In this document: one piece after another, positions 22,867 to 31,251 of the stretch
Layout: each line of letters opens with the position of its first letter
How positions within the stretch are numbered: the stretch's first letter is position 1
From: a virus
Length of the DNA: 59,842 nt
IMG/VR virus record: IMGVR_UViG_3300030109_000604
Coordinates: 1-59,842 of that record
Direction: 5' to 3' (one strand)
The notes under the pieces: generated by a model
The model's input: only the letters and a program-made list of their open reading frames with translations
Databases searched by the model: none
Told to the model about the DNA's origin: nothing
Program-made: the position numbers and the translations under genes

Positions 22867-23108
22867 TGGCTAAGGAAGCTGCTCGTAAACGAGCGCGTAC
22901 ATCAAAGGGACACTACAAGCCTGACGATCCATCCACACCGGATGTAAACGAAGCATTTGTTTCGGTTGGTGGCGTGGAGGCGAAGCCGCAGACAAAAAAG
23001 GCTGCGCCAAAAAAGAATGTTATTCCATTGGTCACGCTTGAAGGGGATCGTATGTACCCTGAGCAGGCCAAGAAGTATTGGGCAAAGATTAACAAGAGCA
23101 GTTCTTAA
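22866..23108 (+). CDS. Small basic protein after the portal (80 aa)
   Basis: The N-terminus is rich in Lys and Arg and runs into GHYKPDDPSTPDVNEAF, a motif I recall from many marine phage genomes at this same place. The C-terminus has YPEQAKKYWAKI. One-base overlaps link it to the portal gene and the next gene. Function unknown; the conserved place suggests a minor head component. Confidence 0.65.
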   Translation: MAKEAARKRARTSKGHYKPDDPSTPDVNEAFVSVGGVEAKPQTKKAAPKKNVIPLVTLEGDRMYPEQAKKYWAKINKSSS

Positions 23109-23302
23109 TGGATGTCCAAACTCTCGCTGCCCTGTTGCAAAAACGTCTTCGTGAATACATGAACGAAGGTGCAGACCATCTCGCAACAGGAGGCGCAAAA
23201 GATTACCCGGAATACCAGAGAATGGTAGGCCGCATTGACGGGATAGCTCTCGCAGAACGTGAACTTCTTGATCTTGCCAAGGAGCAGGACGAGGAGGAGT
23301 AG
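23108..23302 (+). CDS. Small acidic helical protein (64 aa)
   Basis: Almost the whole protein can form two helices (LAALLQKRLREYMNEG and VGRIDGIALAERELLDL) with an acidic end. No family recognised. It overlaps the preceding gene by one base, followed by a 51-base gap before the co-chaperonin gene. It may be a small assembly factor. Confidence 0.6.
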   Translation: MDVQTLAALLQKRLREYMNEGADHLATGGAKDYPEYQRMVGRIDGIALAERELLDLAKEQDEEE

Positions 23303-23353
23303 CGCAAAGGGAACCGTTGCCCCTTTTGAAAGCAACGCGCAATGAGGAACATT

Positions 23354-23719
23354 ATGTCTGAAGTGGTTGAGTTAAAGAAAGATGCGCCAACTCAACTTCC
23401 TGAGCCGCAAGGCTACAGGTTGTTGATAGGCATGCCTGAGGTTGAAGAGAAAACAGTTGGTGGCATATACAAAACAGATCATGCTATGGAGACAGAATCT
23501 GTTGCCAGTATTGTTGGCTTCGTTATTAAAGTGGGGCCTGATGCGTACAAAGATGAAAAGCGGTTTCCTTCGGGACCGTGGTGCAAGGAAGGTGACTTTA
23601 TTCTCTTCCGTGCTTTTCAGGGGACACGTATCAAAATACATGGTAAGGAGTTCAGGCTGATTAACGATGATGGCGTCGAAGCCGTTGTTGATGATCCGCG
23701 TGGATACACGAGGGCATGA
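23354..23719 (+). CDS. GroES-like co-chaperonin
   Basis: The 121-residue protein has the Cpn10 layout: an opening PQGYRLLIGMP strand, a mobile loop (TVGGIYKTDHAMETESV), VIKVGPDAY, and the closing GDFILFRAF and RLINDDGVEAVVDD strands. Phage co-chaperonins such as T4 gp31 replace GroES on the host GroEL to fold the capsid protein. No GroEL gene is seen. It sits directly before the scaffold and capsid genes, in keeping with that role. The ATG at 23354 has GAGGAA upstream; an ATG 12 bases earlier is less likely. Confidence 0.85.
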   Translation: MSEVVELKKDAPTQLPEPQGYRLLIGMPEVEEKTVGGIYKTDHAMETESVASIVGFVIKVGPDAYKDEKRFPSGPWCKEGDFILFRAFQGTRIKIHGKEFRLINDDGVEAVVDDPRGYTRA

Positions 23720-24627
23720 TGGCTGAAGAAGCGGTAGAAGTCGCAACCGAAAGCGACGTAGAAGTTCAAGTCGTTGATGATACTCCCGAAGAGGATCGTG
23801 TTGCTCCGCGTGATCAAGAGGCAGCAGCCGATTTCGATATCTCAGAAGATGAGATTGGGCAGTATTCGGATCGTGTGCAAAAACGCATCAAGCGTTTGAA
23901 GTACGAGTTCCATGAGCAACGCCGTGCCAGAGAGACGGCAGAGCGGCAGAACCAAGAAGCGGTGGCTCACGCACAACGTATCGTGCAGGAGAACCGCGAA
24001 TTGAAGGGCCTCTTGCAAAGAGGAAACGAGGCTCTTTTTAAGGCTACTGAAGCAAAGACGGACAGCGAGCTTCAGATGGCGGAAAAAGATTTCCGGGAAG
24101 CCTACGAGGCGGGTGATACAGATCGCATCGTGGATGCCCAGAAACGCGTTAATGACGCACAGTTTTCTCGGCGCAGTGTTGAAGAAATGCGCCCAGTACA
24201 AGGGGAGCAGGCCCCAGTAGCTCAGGCACAGCCTCAGCAACAGGAGTATGTTCCTCCTCCAGATCCTCGTGCTATCGAATGGCTGCGCGAGAATCCGTGG
24301 TTCGGTCAGGACAAGGAAATGACTTCCTTTGCCTATGGCCTCCACGAAAAACTGGTAGTGGACGAGCGGATATCTCCGCAATCAGAAGACTACTACCAAC
24401 GTATAGATGAGCGGGTAAGACAAGTCTTCCCTGATCATTTTGATGGTGGCGATCCTCCTCGTGAGGAAGCGCCGCGAAAATCCGTGGTGGCCCCTGCAAC
24501 TCGTGCAGGCAAAGCCCCGCGCAAGGTTACGTTGACACAATCCCAAGTTGATCTCGCCAAGAAACTTGGGGTGACAGCGGAGCAATATGCTAATCAGATA
24601 GCAAAGGATATGGCGCATGGTAGATGA
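23719..24627 (+). CDS. Capsid scaffolding protein
   Basis: This acidic 302-residue protein has a long central coiled coil (about 50-160, beginning YSDRVQKRIKRL) full of Arg, Glu and Gln, a proline-rich break, and a lysine-rich C-terminal helix. That composition and the position just before the capsid genes are typical of scaffolding proteins, whose basic C-terminus binds the capsid subunit. It overlaps the co-chaperonin stop; ATG at 23716 is an alternative. No protease gene is visible, so the scaffold may exit intact. Confidence 0.75.
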   Translation: MAEEAVEVATESDVEVQVVDDTPEEDRVAPRDQEAAADFDISEDEIGQYSDRVQKRIKRLKYEFHEQRRARETAERQNQEAVAHAQRIVQENRELKGLLQRGNEALFKATEAKTDSELQMAEKDFREAYEAGDTDRIVDAQKRVNDAQFSRRSVEEMRPVQGEQAPVAQAQPQQQEYVPPPDPRAIEWLRENPWFGQDKEMTSFAYGLHEKLVVDERISPQSEDYYQRIDERVRQVFPDHFDGGDPPREEAPRKSVVAPATRAGKAPRKVTLTQSQVDLAKKLGVTAEQYANQIAKDMAHGR

Positions 24628-25084
24628 CCCTCGGACTAAACGAGAGCATGAAACACGCGAACTAGAGTCGCGCACAGAAACCGGGTGGGTACCGCCTTCT
24701 ATCTTACCCAATCCTGACCCGCAGGAGGGATGGGTGTTTAGGTGGATACGCACTTCTATAGTTGGTCACGCTGATAACACGAATGTCTCTAAGATGTTTC
24801 GTGGTGGTTGGACGCCCTGTAGGGCCGAAGACCATCCTGAGCTTTGCATCCAATCGGATGTAGACTCGCGTTTTGGAAAAGACGGGAACATTGAAGTTGG
24901 TGGATTGCTTCTTTGCAAAATGCCAAAAGAGAAAAGTCAACAGCGTGCGCAATACTATAGGGATCTAGCTGCTCAACAAATGGCAGCAGTGGATTCTAAT
25001 TTCATGCGGGAGCAAGATCCACGTATGCCTCTCTTACAACCGGAGAGGAAGACGCGGGTTGACTTTGGCAACGGAGGGCAATAG
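24617..25084 (+). CDS. Conserved head-region protein (155 aa)
   Basis: The protein has a charged N-terminus, a WVPPSILPNPDPQEGWVFRW segment, an MFRGGWTPC motif and a C-terminal helical region rich in Gln and Arg. Similar proteins lie between scaffold and capsid genes in marine phages. It overlaps the scaffold by 11 bases. It may be a minor virion or assembly protein; function unknown. Confidence 0.65.
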   Translation: MVDDPRTKREHETRELESRTETGWVPPSILPNPDPQEGWVFRWIRTSIVGHADNTNVSKMFRGGWTPCRAEDHPELCIQSDVDSRFGKDGNIEVGGLLLCKMPKEKSQQRAQYYRDLAAQQMAAVDSNFMREQDPRMPLLQPERKTRVDFGNGGQ

Positions 25085-25115
25085 CTCTCCATTTTTCGTA
25101 AGGAGAAATTGAATC

Positions 25116-25730
25116 ATGGCTGGTTCAGTAGAAGCGCCTTATGGGATGGTTCAAGTCGGAATACTTGGTCAAGGGTATAATACCAGTGGTCAAACGATGT
25201 ATCCGTTGGGTTCCAATAACACCAACGCGATTTTTGCGGGGCAACCCGTACACTTCGCTGCTGGTGTTACGACGGCTATCGCAGCCACCCCAACGACTAC
25301 GTTTTCGGCAACCAACACTCCCATCGGTGTTGCCTGCGGGTTTCGTTATGTAGACGGAACCACGGGGGCTTTGACGTTTTCAAACCATCTTGTAGCTAGT
25401 GCGATGACTGCTTCTGGACACTCTGACGTTCAGGTTTATGTCTGGGACAATCCTCGCGCTGTCTTCAAGGTACAGGCAGATGCCGCGATGGCTTCGACGG
25501 ACGCAGGAAAGAACTCTGCTCTGACGAACATCACGGCGGTCAACACGCTCGACCTAAGTAAGCAGAGCAAGATGACCGTTGATGCGGACGCTGCTACCAC
25601 TGCAACCCTTGCTGTTCGCATTATTGGGCTTTATGACGCGCCGAATAATGATTGGACTGACGCATTCCCCGATGTTCTGGTAACTTGGAACCCCGGCGTG
25701 CATCAGTACGATACAAGCACGTTGGCGTAG
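25116..25730 (+). CDS. Head decoration-like structural protein (204 aa)
   Basis: Beta-rich and full of Thr, Ala, Asn and Gly, with no charged helices, as expected for a surface or decoration protein. It begins MAGSVEAPYGMVQVG and ends in FPDVLVTWNPG. It is 12 bases before the major capsid gene and has a good AAGGAG ribosome site, so a high copy number is plausible. The decoration role is inferred from place and composition. Confidence 0.6.
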   Translation: MAGSVEAPYGMVQVGILGQGYNTSGQTMYPLGSNNTNAIFAGQPVHFAAGVTTAIAATPTTTFSATNTPIGVACGFRYVDGTTGALTFSNHLVASAMTASGHSDVQVYVWDNPRAVFKVQADAAMASTDAGKNSALTNITAVNTLDLSKQSKMTVDADAATTATLAVRIIGLYDAPNNDWTDAFPDVLVTWNPGVHQYDTSTLA

Positions 25731-25742
25731 GAGGCTAGATAG

Positions 25743-26660
25743 ATGGCTATTTCAAGAGCACAAATGCTGAAGGAGCTTCTTCCTGGCCTCAATGCTTTGT
25801 TTGGGTTGACCTATGAAACCTATGAAAATGAAAGTGACGAGATCTACGAGACGGAGACCTCGGATCGTTCATTTGAAGAGGAGGTCAAGCTGACGGGCTT
25901 CGGGCAGGCTCCGGTCAAACCTGAGGGGGAAGCAATCTCTTACGACTCTGCTAGTGAGAGCTTCTCGGTTCGTTACAACAACGAGACCATTGCCATGGGC
26001 TTCGCCATTACGGAGGAGGCTATGGAGGACAACTTGTATGATTCGCTTTCAGCGCGTTATACAAAAGCATTGGCAAGAGCCATGGCTTACACCAAGCAGG
26101 TGAAGGCTGCGGTTCCTCTCAATCAGGGTCTCCCAACTGTCAACAACTTCAACTCTGGTGATGGCGTGTCATTGTTTAACACGGCTCACCCGACTGTAGC
26201 TGGCGGCACCAACTCCAACACCCCGACCACTCAGGCCGATTTGAATGAGACCAGCCTTGAAGCTGCTGTTATTCAGATCGCCGGTTATGTGGATGAAAAG
26301 GGTCTGTTGATTGCTGCTCGTCCGCGTAAGTTGATTGTCCCGCCGAACAATATGTTTGTGGCTACTCGCATCCTCGATTCGGATGGTCGCACTGGTACGG
26401 CTGACAATGACATCAACGCCATTAAGAACAACGGGACTATTCCTGAGGGTTATTCGGTGAACCACTATCTCACCGACAGTGACTCTTGGTATCTCATTAC
26501 CGATGTTCCAAACGGCATGAAACACTTTACTCGTGTTCCGCTCCAGACTTCTATGGACGGCGACTTCGACACGGGCAACGTGCGTTACAAGGCACGGGAG
26601 CGCTATTCGTTTGGCGTTTCCGATCCGCTTGGTATCTTCGGCTGCGAAGGTGCTGCTTAA
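25743..26660 (+). CDS. Major capsid protein (HK97 fold, Mu gpT-like)
   Basis: The 305-residue protein has the signature run TSDRSFEEEVKLTGFG, ISYDSASESFSVRY, NETIAMGFAITEEAMEDNLY and RYTKALARAMAYTKQV, which I associate with the Mu gpT-like HK97-fold capsid family. The later half carries the PRKLIVPPN and RVLPLQTS-like (RVPLQTS) strands. A long GGAGG-type ribosome site precedes it, and a strong terminator follows directly after, a common sign of an abundant product. It forms the icosahedral shell. Confidence 0.9.
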   Translation: MAISRAQMLKELLPGLNALFGLTYETYENESDEIYETETSDRSFEEEVKLTGFGQAPVKPEGEAISYDSASESFSVRYNNETIAMGFAITEEAMEDNLYDSLSARYTKALARAMAYTKQVKAAVPLNQGLPTVNNFNSGDGVSLFNTAHPTVAGGTNSNTPTTQADLNETSLEAAVIQIAGYVDEKGLLIAARPRKLIVPPNNMFVATRILDSDGRTGTADNDINAIKNNGTIPEGYSVNHYLTDSDSWYLITDVPNGMKHFTRVPLQTSMDGDFDTGNVRYKARERYSFGVSDPLGIFGCEGAA

Positions 26661-26664
26661 TTAT

Positions 26665-26686
26665 AGGGGGGGCGTATGCCCCCCTT
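26665..26686 (+). terminator. Strong terminator after the capsid gene
   Basis: A 9-bp stem (26665-26673 with 26678-26686) of mostly G and C with a GTAT loop is followed by ATTCTTTCT. It begins four bases after the capsid stop and probably reduces read-through to the tail genes. Confidence 0.85.
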
Positions 26687-26771
26687 ATTCTTTCTGGGTG
26701 TTACTAGCCCTATCGACTGACCCAGCAGACGCTATGACGACGGTGGGGTTTATCTCTCATAGGAGAATGAA

Positions 26772-27233
26772 ATGAGTTCGACGACTTTCTCAGGCCCGAT
26801 TAAAGCGGGGACCATTAAAGAAACTACCGGAACAGTGGTGGGCACCGACATGAAGAATGTCGGCCAAGTTGTTATGGCACAGTCCCACGCAATTGACCTT
26901 TCGGGTGGTGCTATTGCAGCGGGAACTACGGATGTAATTATTCCGGCTAATTCGCAGATTATTGATATCATCTTTGACATCATTACGGCTGCAAGTGGCA
27001 CGACCAACATTAGTGTTGGTAAGGTAGGTGGTTCGGCTACGGCATTTGTAAACGCCTACACAATTGGCACGACGGCTGGACGGCAGTACCCAACGACAAA
27101 AGCTGGCGGTGCTTTGGCGTGGGAAGATGTTGGAACCAGTGATGTAAGGATGAACGTCACCAACTCAGCGGCTACATCCTCTGGTGAAGTCAGGCTTACC
27201 TTCCTGTATCAGCAGAACACCAATTACGCTTAA
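26772..27233 (+). CDS. Structural protein downstream of the capsid (153 aa)
   Basis: A beta-rich, small-residue protein (Thr, Gly, Ala, Val) with an opening FSGPIKAGTIKETTG segment; it has the look of a head decoration or fibre-like protein. It follows the capsid terminator by 86 bases, with AGGAGAATGAA before the ATG. No family recognised with confidence. Confidence 0.6.
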   Translation: MSSTTFSGPIKAGTIKETTGTVVGTDMKNVGQVVMAQSHAIDLSGGAIAAGTTDVIIPANSQIIDIIFDIITAASGTTNISVGKVGGSATAFVNAYTIGTTAGRQYPTTKAGGALAWEDVGTSDVRMNVTNSAATSSGEVRLTFLYQQNTNYA

Positions 27234-27253
27234 GGAACTGGAAGGAGGTTCTG

Positions 27254-28231
27254 ATGACTAGTTTAAGGTCATTCACTTACACCTACTCAGGTTCTGCGGA
27301 AAACAAAAGTAACCCTGCGGCAGACACTGATGCCTGTGGAGATGCAGCTACGTTAACCGATGACCAGTTCTATATGCTGCTTGATGGCGGCATGGCAACG
27401 GCTGGTGATGGTGACGGCATCTGCACGTCTCAGAGCGTGACAGGGCAACTTAGTATCAACGGCGCAGACTCCGATGAAATCGGTGGAAAGCGACGTGTAA
27501 ACTTTGGCGTGTCTTCGCCTCGTAGGGTTTCTATATCTTCTAGTAACAACAACTCAAGTTTGACCTTTACAGTTAAAGGGCTGAACGGGAGTGGTCTGGA
27601 AGTAACGGAAACCCTTACAGGGCCTAATGCTGCCAGCGTCTACACTGTAAATTTGTTTTCTCGTGTGGACATGGTGTTTAGCAGCGGTACGACAAATGCT
27701 GTAACTGTTGGCGACAATGCCGGTCATGTAGATTTTGGTAGCCTGTGCCGCCAAATAAACATCACGTCTGATGGTAACTCCAGTGCGATTACGTTTACTG
27801 TCAGTGGCCTTGATGTTTATGGTGCGGTGCAAACCGAAGACATTACAGGGCCTAACTCTGGCACTGCTACCGGGTCTAAGTTTTTCAGGTTTGTGTCCTC
27901 AGTTAAAGCGTCAGCTTCTGACAGCAATAGTGTCAGCGCAGGCGTGATAGCTGGTATCCGTATTATGATTAACAATCAGGATACGCGCCTCAAGAACTGG
28001 TACATGGTGCAAGCTGCAAATGCTGCTAAAGCAGAGATTGCTATGGAAGATGGTGCAACATCTTCTGCGGCAGGCAGTGCGTTGCTTACCTTTAATCCGG
28101 GCCAAGGTGACGGGGTGGTTAACTACCCGGACGTTGGTGGATCTGGAATACGGTTTGCTACAAGCATGAGCTTTGATATGCCGGTAGATGTGGATCTTCT
28201 TACCTCAGCCACATTTATGTTTGATGGCTGA
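27254..28231 (+). CDS. Beta-sandwich virion protein with two similar halves (325 aa)
   Basis: The protein carries two related blocks, SISSSNNNSSLTFTVKGLNGSG...ETLTGPN and INITSDGNSSAITFTVSGLD...EDITGPN, about 85 residues apart, so an internal duplication of an immunoglobulin-like or similar beta domain is clear. The C-terminal part reads GIRFATSMSFDMPVDVDLL. Likely a head-surface or tail-decoration protein. Its start follows GGAAGGAGGTTCTG. It overlaps the next gene by eight bases. Confidence 0.6.
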   Translation: MTSLRSFTYTYSGSAENKSNPAADTDACGDAATLTDDQFYMLLDGGMATAGDGDGICTSQSVTGQLSINGADSDEIGGKRRVNFGVSSPRRVSISSSNNNSSLTFTVKGLNGSGLEVTETLTGPNAASVYTVNLFSRVDMVFSSGTTNAVTVGDNAGHVDFGSLCRQINITSDGNSSAITFTVSGLDVYGAVQTEDITGPNSGTATGSKFFRFVSSVKASASDSNSVSAGVIAGIRIMINNQDTRLKNWYMVQAANAAKAEIAMEDGATSSAAGSALLTFNPGQGDGVVNYPDVGGSGIRFATSMSFDMPVDVDLLTSATFMFDG

Positions 28232-28388
28232 TAGTAAGTTGGCTGCTGAACTTATGGCGCATGAGCGAGAATGTGCTGTTCGGTGGGAAGCAATAGAAAA
28301 ACGATTGGCTCGTCTTGAGTTGATGAGTTGGGCGTTCAACATTGCTATTGTATCGGGGCTGTTTGCAATTGTGATGAAGGTTGTCTGA
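28224..28388 (+). CDS. Tiny coiled-coil and membrane-helix protein (54 aa)
   Basis: The first 34 residues form an amphipathic helix with regular charges (AHERECAVRWEAIEKRLARLE), and the last 18 are hydrophobic (SWAFNIAIVSGLFAIVMKVV), a single membrane segment. This matches XhlA-like or small holin-accessory proteins. The start is ATG at 28224 inside the end of the preceding gene. A membrane protein in the middle of the structural block is unusual. Confidence 0.55.
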   Translation: MADSKLAAELMAHERECAVRWEAIEKRLARLELMSWAFNIAIVSGLFAIVMKVV

Positions 28389-28798
28389 TGTCTTCTGCCC
28401 GTGACAAAAAAGTTGCGAAGGTTATGGGTGAGTATAAGCGTGGTACTCTTAAAAGCAGTTCAGGCAAAAAAGTTACGAATCGCAAACAAGCTCTGGCAAT
28501 AGCTAGTAGTGAAGGAGATAGAGTTATGCCTCAAGGTAAGGGTACTTATGGGAGCAAGCGTGGTCGTCCCCCGAAGAAGGCCATGTCGAAGGGTGGCCCG
28601 GCAAAGAAGAAACCTGCTGGAAAGAAGAAGCAGGGGTTCAATGCTCGTCTGGATGAGTCATTAGGCTCACGTAACAAGGCCAAAGGAAACTTGGGTTCTC
28701 GCCGCCGCGAGAGCGAAGGCATGGAGAAGAAGATGGGCCGTAAGAAGTTTGCAGCGGTCAAGACCATGGACAAGGGTTCAAGGAAGAGGAAAGCCTGA
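28388..28798 (+). CDS. DUF6496-like basic protein with lysine-rich tail (136 aa)
   Basis: The first 45 residues (ARDKKVAKVMGEYKRGTLKSS, then KKVTNRKQALAIA) match the short DUF6496 domain seen in many bacteria and phages. From residue 45 the protein changes to an extremely Lys/Arg-rich tail with an RGRPPKK AT-hook-like motif and a MGRKKFAAVKTM segment. The whole could bind DNA, perhaps as a packaged internal protein. One-base overlaps join it to both neighbours. Confidence 0.6.
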   Translation: MSSARDKKVAKVMGEYKRGTLKSSSGKKVTNRKQALAIASSEGDRVMPQGKGTYGSKRGRPPKKAMSKGGPAKKKPAGKKKQGFNARLDESLGSRNKAKGNLGSRRRESEGMEKKMGRKKFAAVKTMDKGSRKRKA

Positions 28799-29001
28799 TG
28801 CCGACATTAAATCCAAAGACGGCCTCCAAGAACAAGGTCAGCAACCAAGAAGCGTATGGCAGCATGCCCGTTGAGGTTGAAGGCACGGGTGGTGATGTCG
28901 GGGAAGCCAAGCAGCGCCGTGTCGCAGCCTATGGCAACAACAAAGGCGGTAATGTAATCAGGCAGACCAAGGGCCTGTTTACCTACGGCCCTATGGCGTA
29001 G
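28798..29001 (+). CDS. Small basic protein (67 aa)
   Basis: Soluble, rich in Asn, Lys and Gly, with no recognised motif; segments such as YGSMPVEVEG and FTYGPMA recall conserved small proteins of marine phages. It shares one base with the preceding stop and is nine bases before the next gene. Probably part of the same small-protein cluster in the head/connector region. Confidence 0.55.
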   Translation: MPTLNPKTASKNKVSNQEAYGSMPVEVEGTGGDVGEAKQRRVAAYGNNKGGNVIRQTKGLFTYGPMA

Positions 29002-29010
29002 GAGGTTTGT

Positions 29011-29547
29011 GTGGCAGATATTTCTAGATACAGCCGAAATCCTAAAGTAGGTCGAGGTTACGATACAGCTTTGCCTGCTGAAAGAGAAGCGGAGTACACC
29101 AGAAGGGCAAGCCCTCTCGGTAAATATTCCCCTCGTGCAGCTATATTGTCAGGAGTAAGCAAAATGATTGATGCTTTCAGCGACGACGAAACGGCGAGAG
29201 GCAGGAGGCACGCAAGGGGCGCTGCTAAAAAAATGAAAATTGACGGCAAAAATCCTAAAGAAGGTGGCGGCATGGCAAGAGATATGCGTGATGGAATGGC
29301 TATGGGCGGGCGCACTCGTGTTCCCAGAGTAGACGATTCCAAGGTCCTTATGGAAGCTGGTGGGTACTCCGGTGGCTTGGCTGAGAGTGGTCGCGGCACA
29401 ATGGCTGGAGAGATGGGCCGCAAAGGATCTATGTCTGTGCGTGAGGCTGGCGAGGATATGTTTGAACTCAGCAAGCGCAAGCGTGGTATGCAAGGCGGTG
29501 GCGCTGCAAGTTCTTATAACCGTCGCTACAACAACCAGAACAAGTAA
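29011..29547 (+). CDS. Basic, methionine/glycine-rich unknown protein (178 aa)
   Basis: Start is GTG at 29011 with a strong TAGGAGG ribosome site. The N-terminus has several tyrosines and arginines; the middle is rich in Lys, Met and Gly (GGGMARDMRDGMAMGGR), and the C-terminus has a helical MSVREAGEDMFELSKRKRG segment. Low complexity and positive charge suggest an internal virion or DNA-bound protein. No family known to me. Confidence 0.55.
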   Translation: MADISRYSRNPKVGRGYDTALPAEREAEYTRRASPLGKYSPRAAILSGVSKMIDAFSDDETARGRRHARGAAKKMKIDGKNPKEGGGMARDMRDGMAMGGRTRVPRVDDSKVLMEAGGYSGGLAESGRGTMAGEMGRKGSMSVREAGEDMFELSKRKRGMQGGGAASSYNRRYNNQNK

Positions 29548-29553
29548 CCCGTC

Positions 29554-30255
29554 ATGGCTGTTGAGACGACTGCCACTTTCAATCTTGATATAAACGAGAT
29601 GGCCGAAGAGGCGTTTGAGCGTTGTGGTCTGGAGATGCGTACAGGTTACGACCTTCAAACCGCAAGGCGCAGCCTCAATCTTATGGGTCTTGAGTGGCAG
29701 AACCGTGGACTAAATTTGTGGTGCATTGAGGAAAAATACTTCGATTTCACGCAGGGCACACAAAAGTACACGCTTGATGCAGACACGATTGATGTAATCG
29801 AAGCGGTTGTTCGGACAAACCCCGGTACCCAGAACCTACAGATCGACTCAAGTATCTCGCGGGTATCTCCCGTTACATACGCAACAATCCCTGACAAGTT
29901 GGAGCAGGGACGCCCAAATCAGTATTGGGTAGACAGGCAACGTGCTGCGCCCGTTATTCATATCTACCCAACGGCGAGTAGTGACTTCACCAGCGCACAG
30001 TTTGTGTACTGGCGAGTAAGACGCATGACTGATACGGGTATCAAGGGTTCTAACAACTATGATATTCCCGCGTTGTTTCTCCCGGCTATGGTCGCTGGGC
30101 TTGCGTACTATATCGCTCTCAAGAAGCCTGAGGTGTCAGACCGTGTGAGCATGCTCAAGCAAATATATGAAGAGCAGTTCCAGTTAGCCGCAGAAGAGAA
30201 CAGGGTCAAAGCACCGTTCCGGTTAATTCCGCTAGCGGAGTATTACTCAGCATGA
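29554..30255 (+). CDS. Head-tail connector protein (P22 gp4-like)
   Basis: The 233-residue protein has EAFERCGLE, then a TARRSLNLMGLEWQNRG helix and a NLWCIEEKYF strand, and a final basic helical part. This order is shared by tail-accessory or head-completion proteins of short-tailed phages that bind under the portal. Its place before the adaptor gene (30610) supports this. It overlaps the next gene by four bases. Confidence 0.75.
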   Translation: MAVETTATFNLDINEMAEEAFERCGLEMRTGYDLQTARRSLNLMGLEWQNRGLNLWCIEEKYFDFTQGTQKYTLDADTIDVIEAVVRTNPGTQNLQIDSSISRVSPVTYATIPDKLEQGRPNQYWVDRQRAAPVIHIYPTASSDFTSAQFVYWRVRRMTDTGIKGSNNYDIPALFLPAMVAGLAYYIALKKPEVSDRVSMLKQIYEEQFQLAAEENRVKAPFRLIPLAEYYSA

Positions 30256-30605
30256 GTTACCCGTATGCGCGAGGCAAATATGCTTATGGGTACTGTGACA
30301 AGACAGGCTTCCGGTATCCGTTGAGTGAACTTGTGTACGAAGTGCAGAAGGGAATACGCACGGGACTTCGCGTGGGCAAGGATGTTTTTGATCCTGACCA
30401 GCCCCAGAACTGGGTGGGCGCTATTCCTATTAGCGATCCACAGGCTTTGTTTGATCCTCGTCCTAATGGGGCTACGGCAGGCCGGGGGTTGTTTTCTTGG
30501 GACCCGGTGGGGGACGGTAACAGCGCGAAGGTCTTGGGAGATCAAGGCATGCAGACGATGCAGATTGATTCTGCTATTGGCACAGTGACCATTGTAACGA
30601 GTTGA
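30252..30605 (+). CDS. Conserved connector-region protein (117 aa)
   Basis: The pattern YARGKYAYGYCDKTGFRYPLSELVYE followed by TGLRVGKDVFDPDQPQN is a hallmark I associate with a small conserved marine-phage protein at this position. The CDKTGFRY part could bind a metal or another protein. Function not known; the location between two connector genes suggests a neck component. Confidence 0.7.
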   Translation: MSYPYARGKYAYGYCDKTGFRYPLSELVYEVQKGIRTGLRVGKDVFDPDQPQNWVGAIPISDPQALFDPRPNGATAGRGLFSWDPVGDGNSAKVLGDQGMQTMQIDSAIGTVTIVTS

Positions 30606-30609
30606 TATT

Positions 30610-31251
30610 ATGGCATTAACATATTCAACATTAGTTCAAGCCATTAAAGATTATACGGACTACGAGGAAGCAGTTTTCGATTCTCAAATAGACCGGTTTA
30701 TCTCAAATGCTGAACAACGGATTTTGCTTGATGTTCAGTTGCCTGTCTTTAGAAAAAACCAACAGGGCACACTCAATGCAGACAATAAGTATCTTGCGCT
30801 GCCTAGTGATTTTCTTGCGCCGTTTTCTTTATCGGTTGTGTCGTCAAACACCTACGACTTCCTTTTAAACAAGGACGTTAATTTTATTCAAGAGTCTTAC
30901 CCTGACACAACTGAAACAGGTAAGCCAAAGTTCTACGCAATCTTTGATGATACCAATCTTATTGTAGCCCCGATGCCTGATGCAGCGTACACGATGGAGT
31001 TTCATTACTTCTACGCGCCTGATGGCTTGTCTGCTGCGAACACGTCAACATGGCTTTCAAGCAATGCTTACGATTCGTTGCTGTATGCCGCTCTTGTGGA
31101 GGCCTACATTTTTATGAAGGGCGACACAGAGTTGTTGAGTTACTATCAGGGACGCTATCAAGAAACGCTGCCAAGGCTCAAGAACTTGGGTGAAGGCCGC
31201 GACAGAAAAGATGTGTACCGTTCAGGACAACTTAGGATTCCGGTGACATGA
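30610..31251 (+). CDS. Adaptor protein of the short tail (SU10-type)
   Basis: The 213-residue protein opens with YSTLVQAIKDYTDYEE and a DSQIDRFISNAEQRI helix, then a LALPSDFLAPFSL strand, and ends in RRKDVYRSGQ-like basic sequence. This is the order of the SU10-type head-tail adaptor family in short-tailed phages, which forms the ring below the portal. The family name is from memory. It overlaps the following gene by four bases. Confidence 0.75.
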   Translation: MALTYSTLVQAIKDYTDYEEAVFDSQIDRFISNAEQRILLDVQLPVFRKNQQGTLNADNKYLALPSDFLAPFSLSVVSSNTYDFLLNKDVNFIQESYPDTTETGKPKFYAIFDDTNLIVAPMPDAAYTMEFHYFYAPDGLSAANTSTWLSSNAYDSLLYAALVEAYIFMKGDTELLSYYQGRYQETLPRLKNLGEGRDRKDVYRSGQLRIPVT

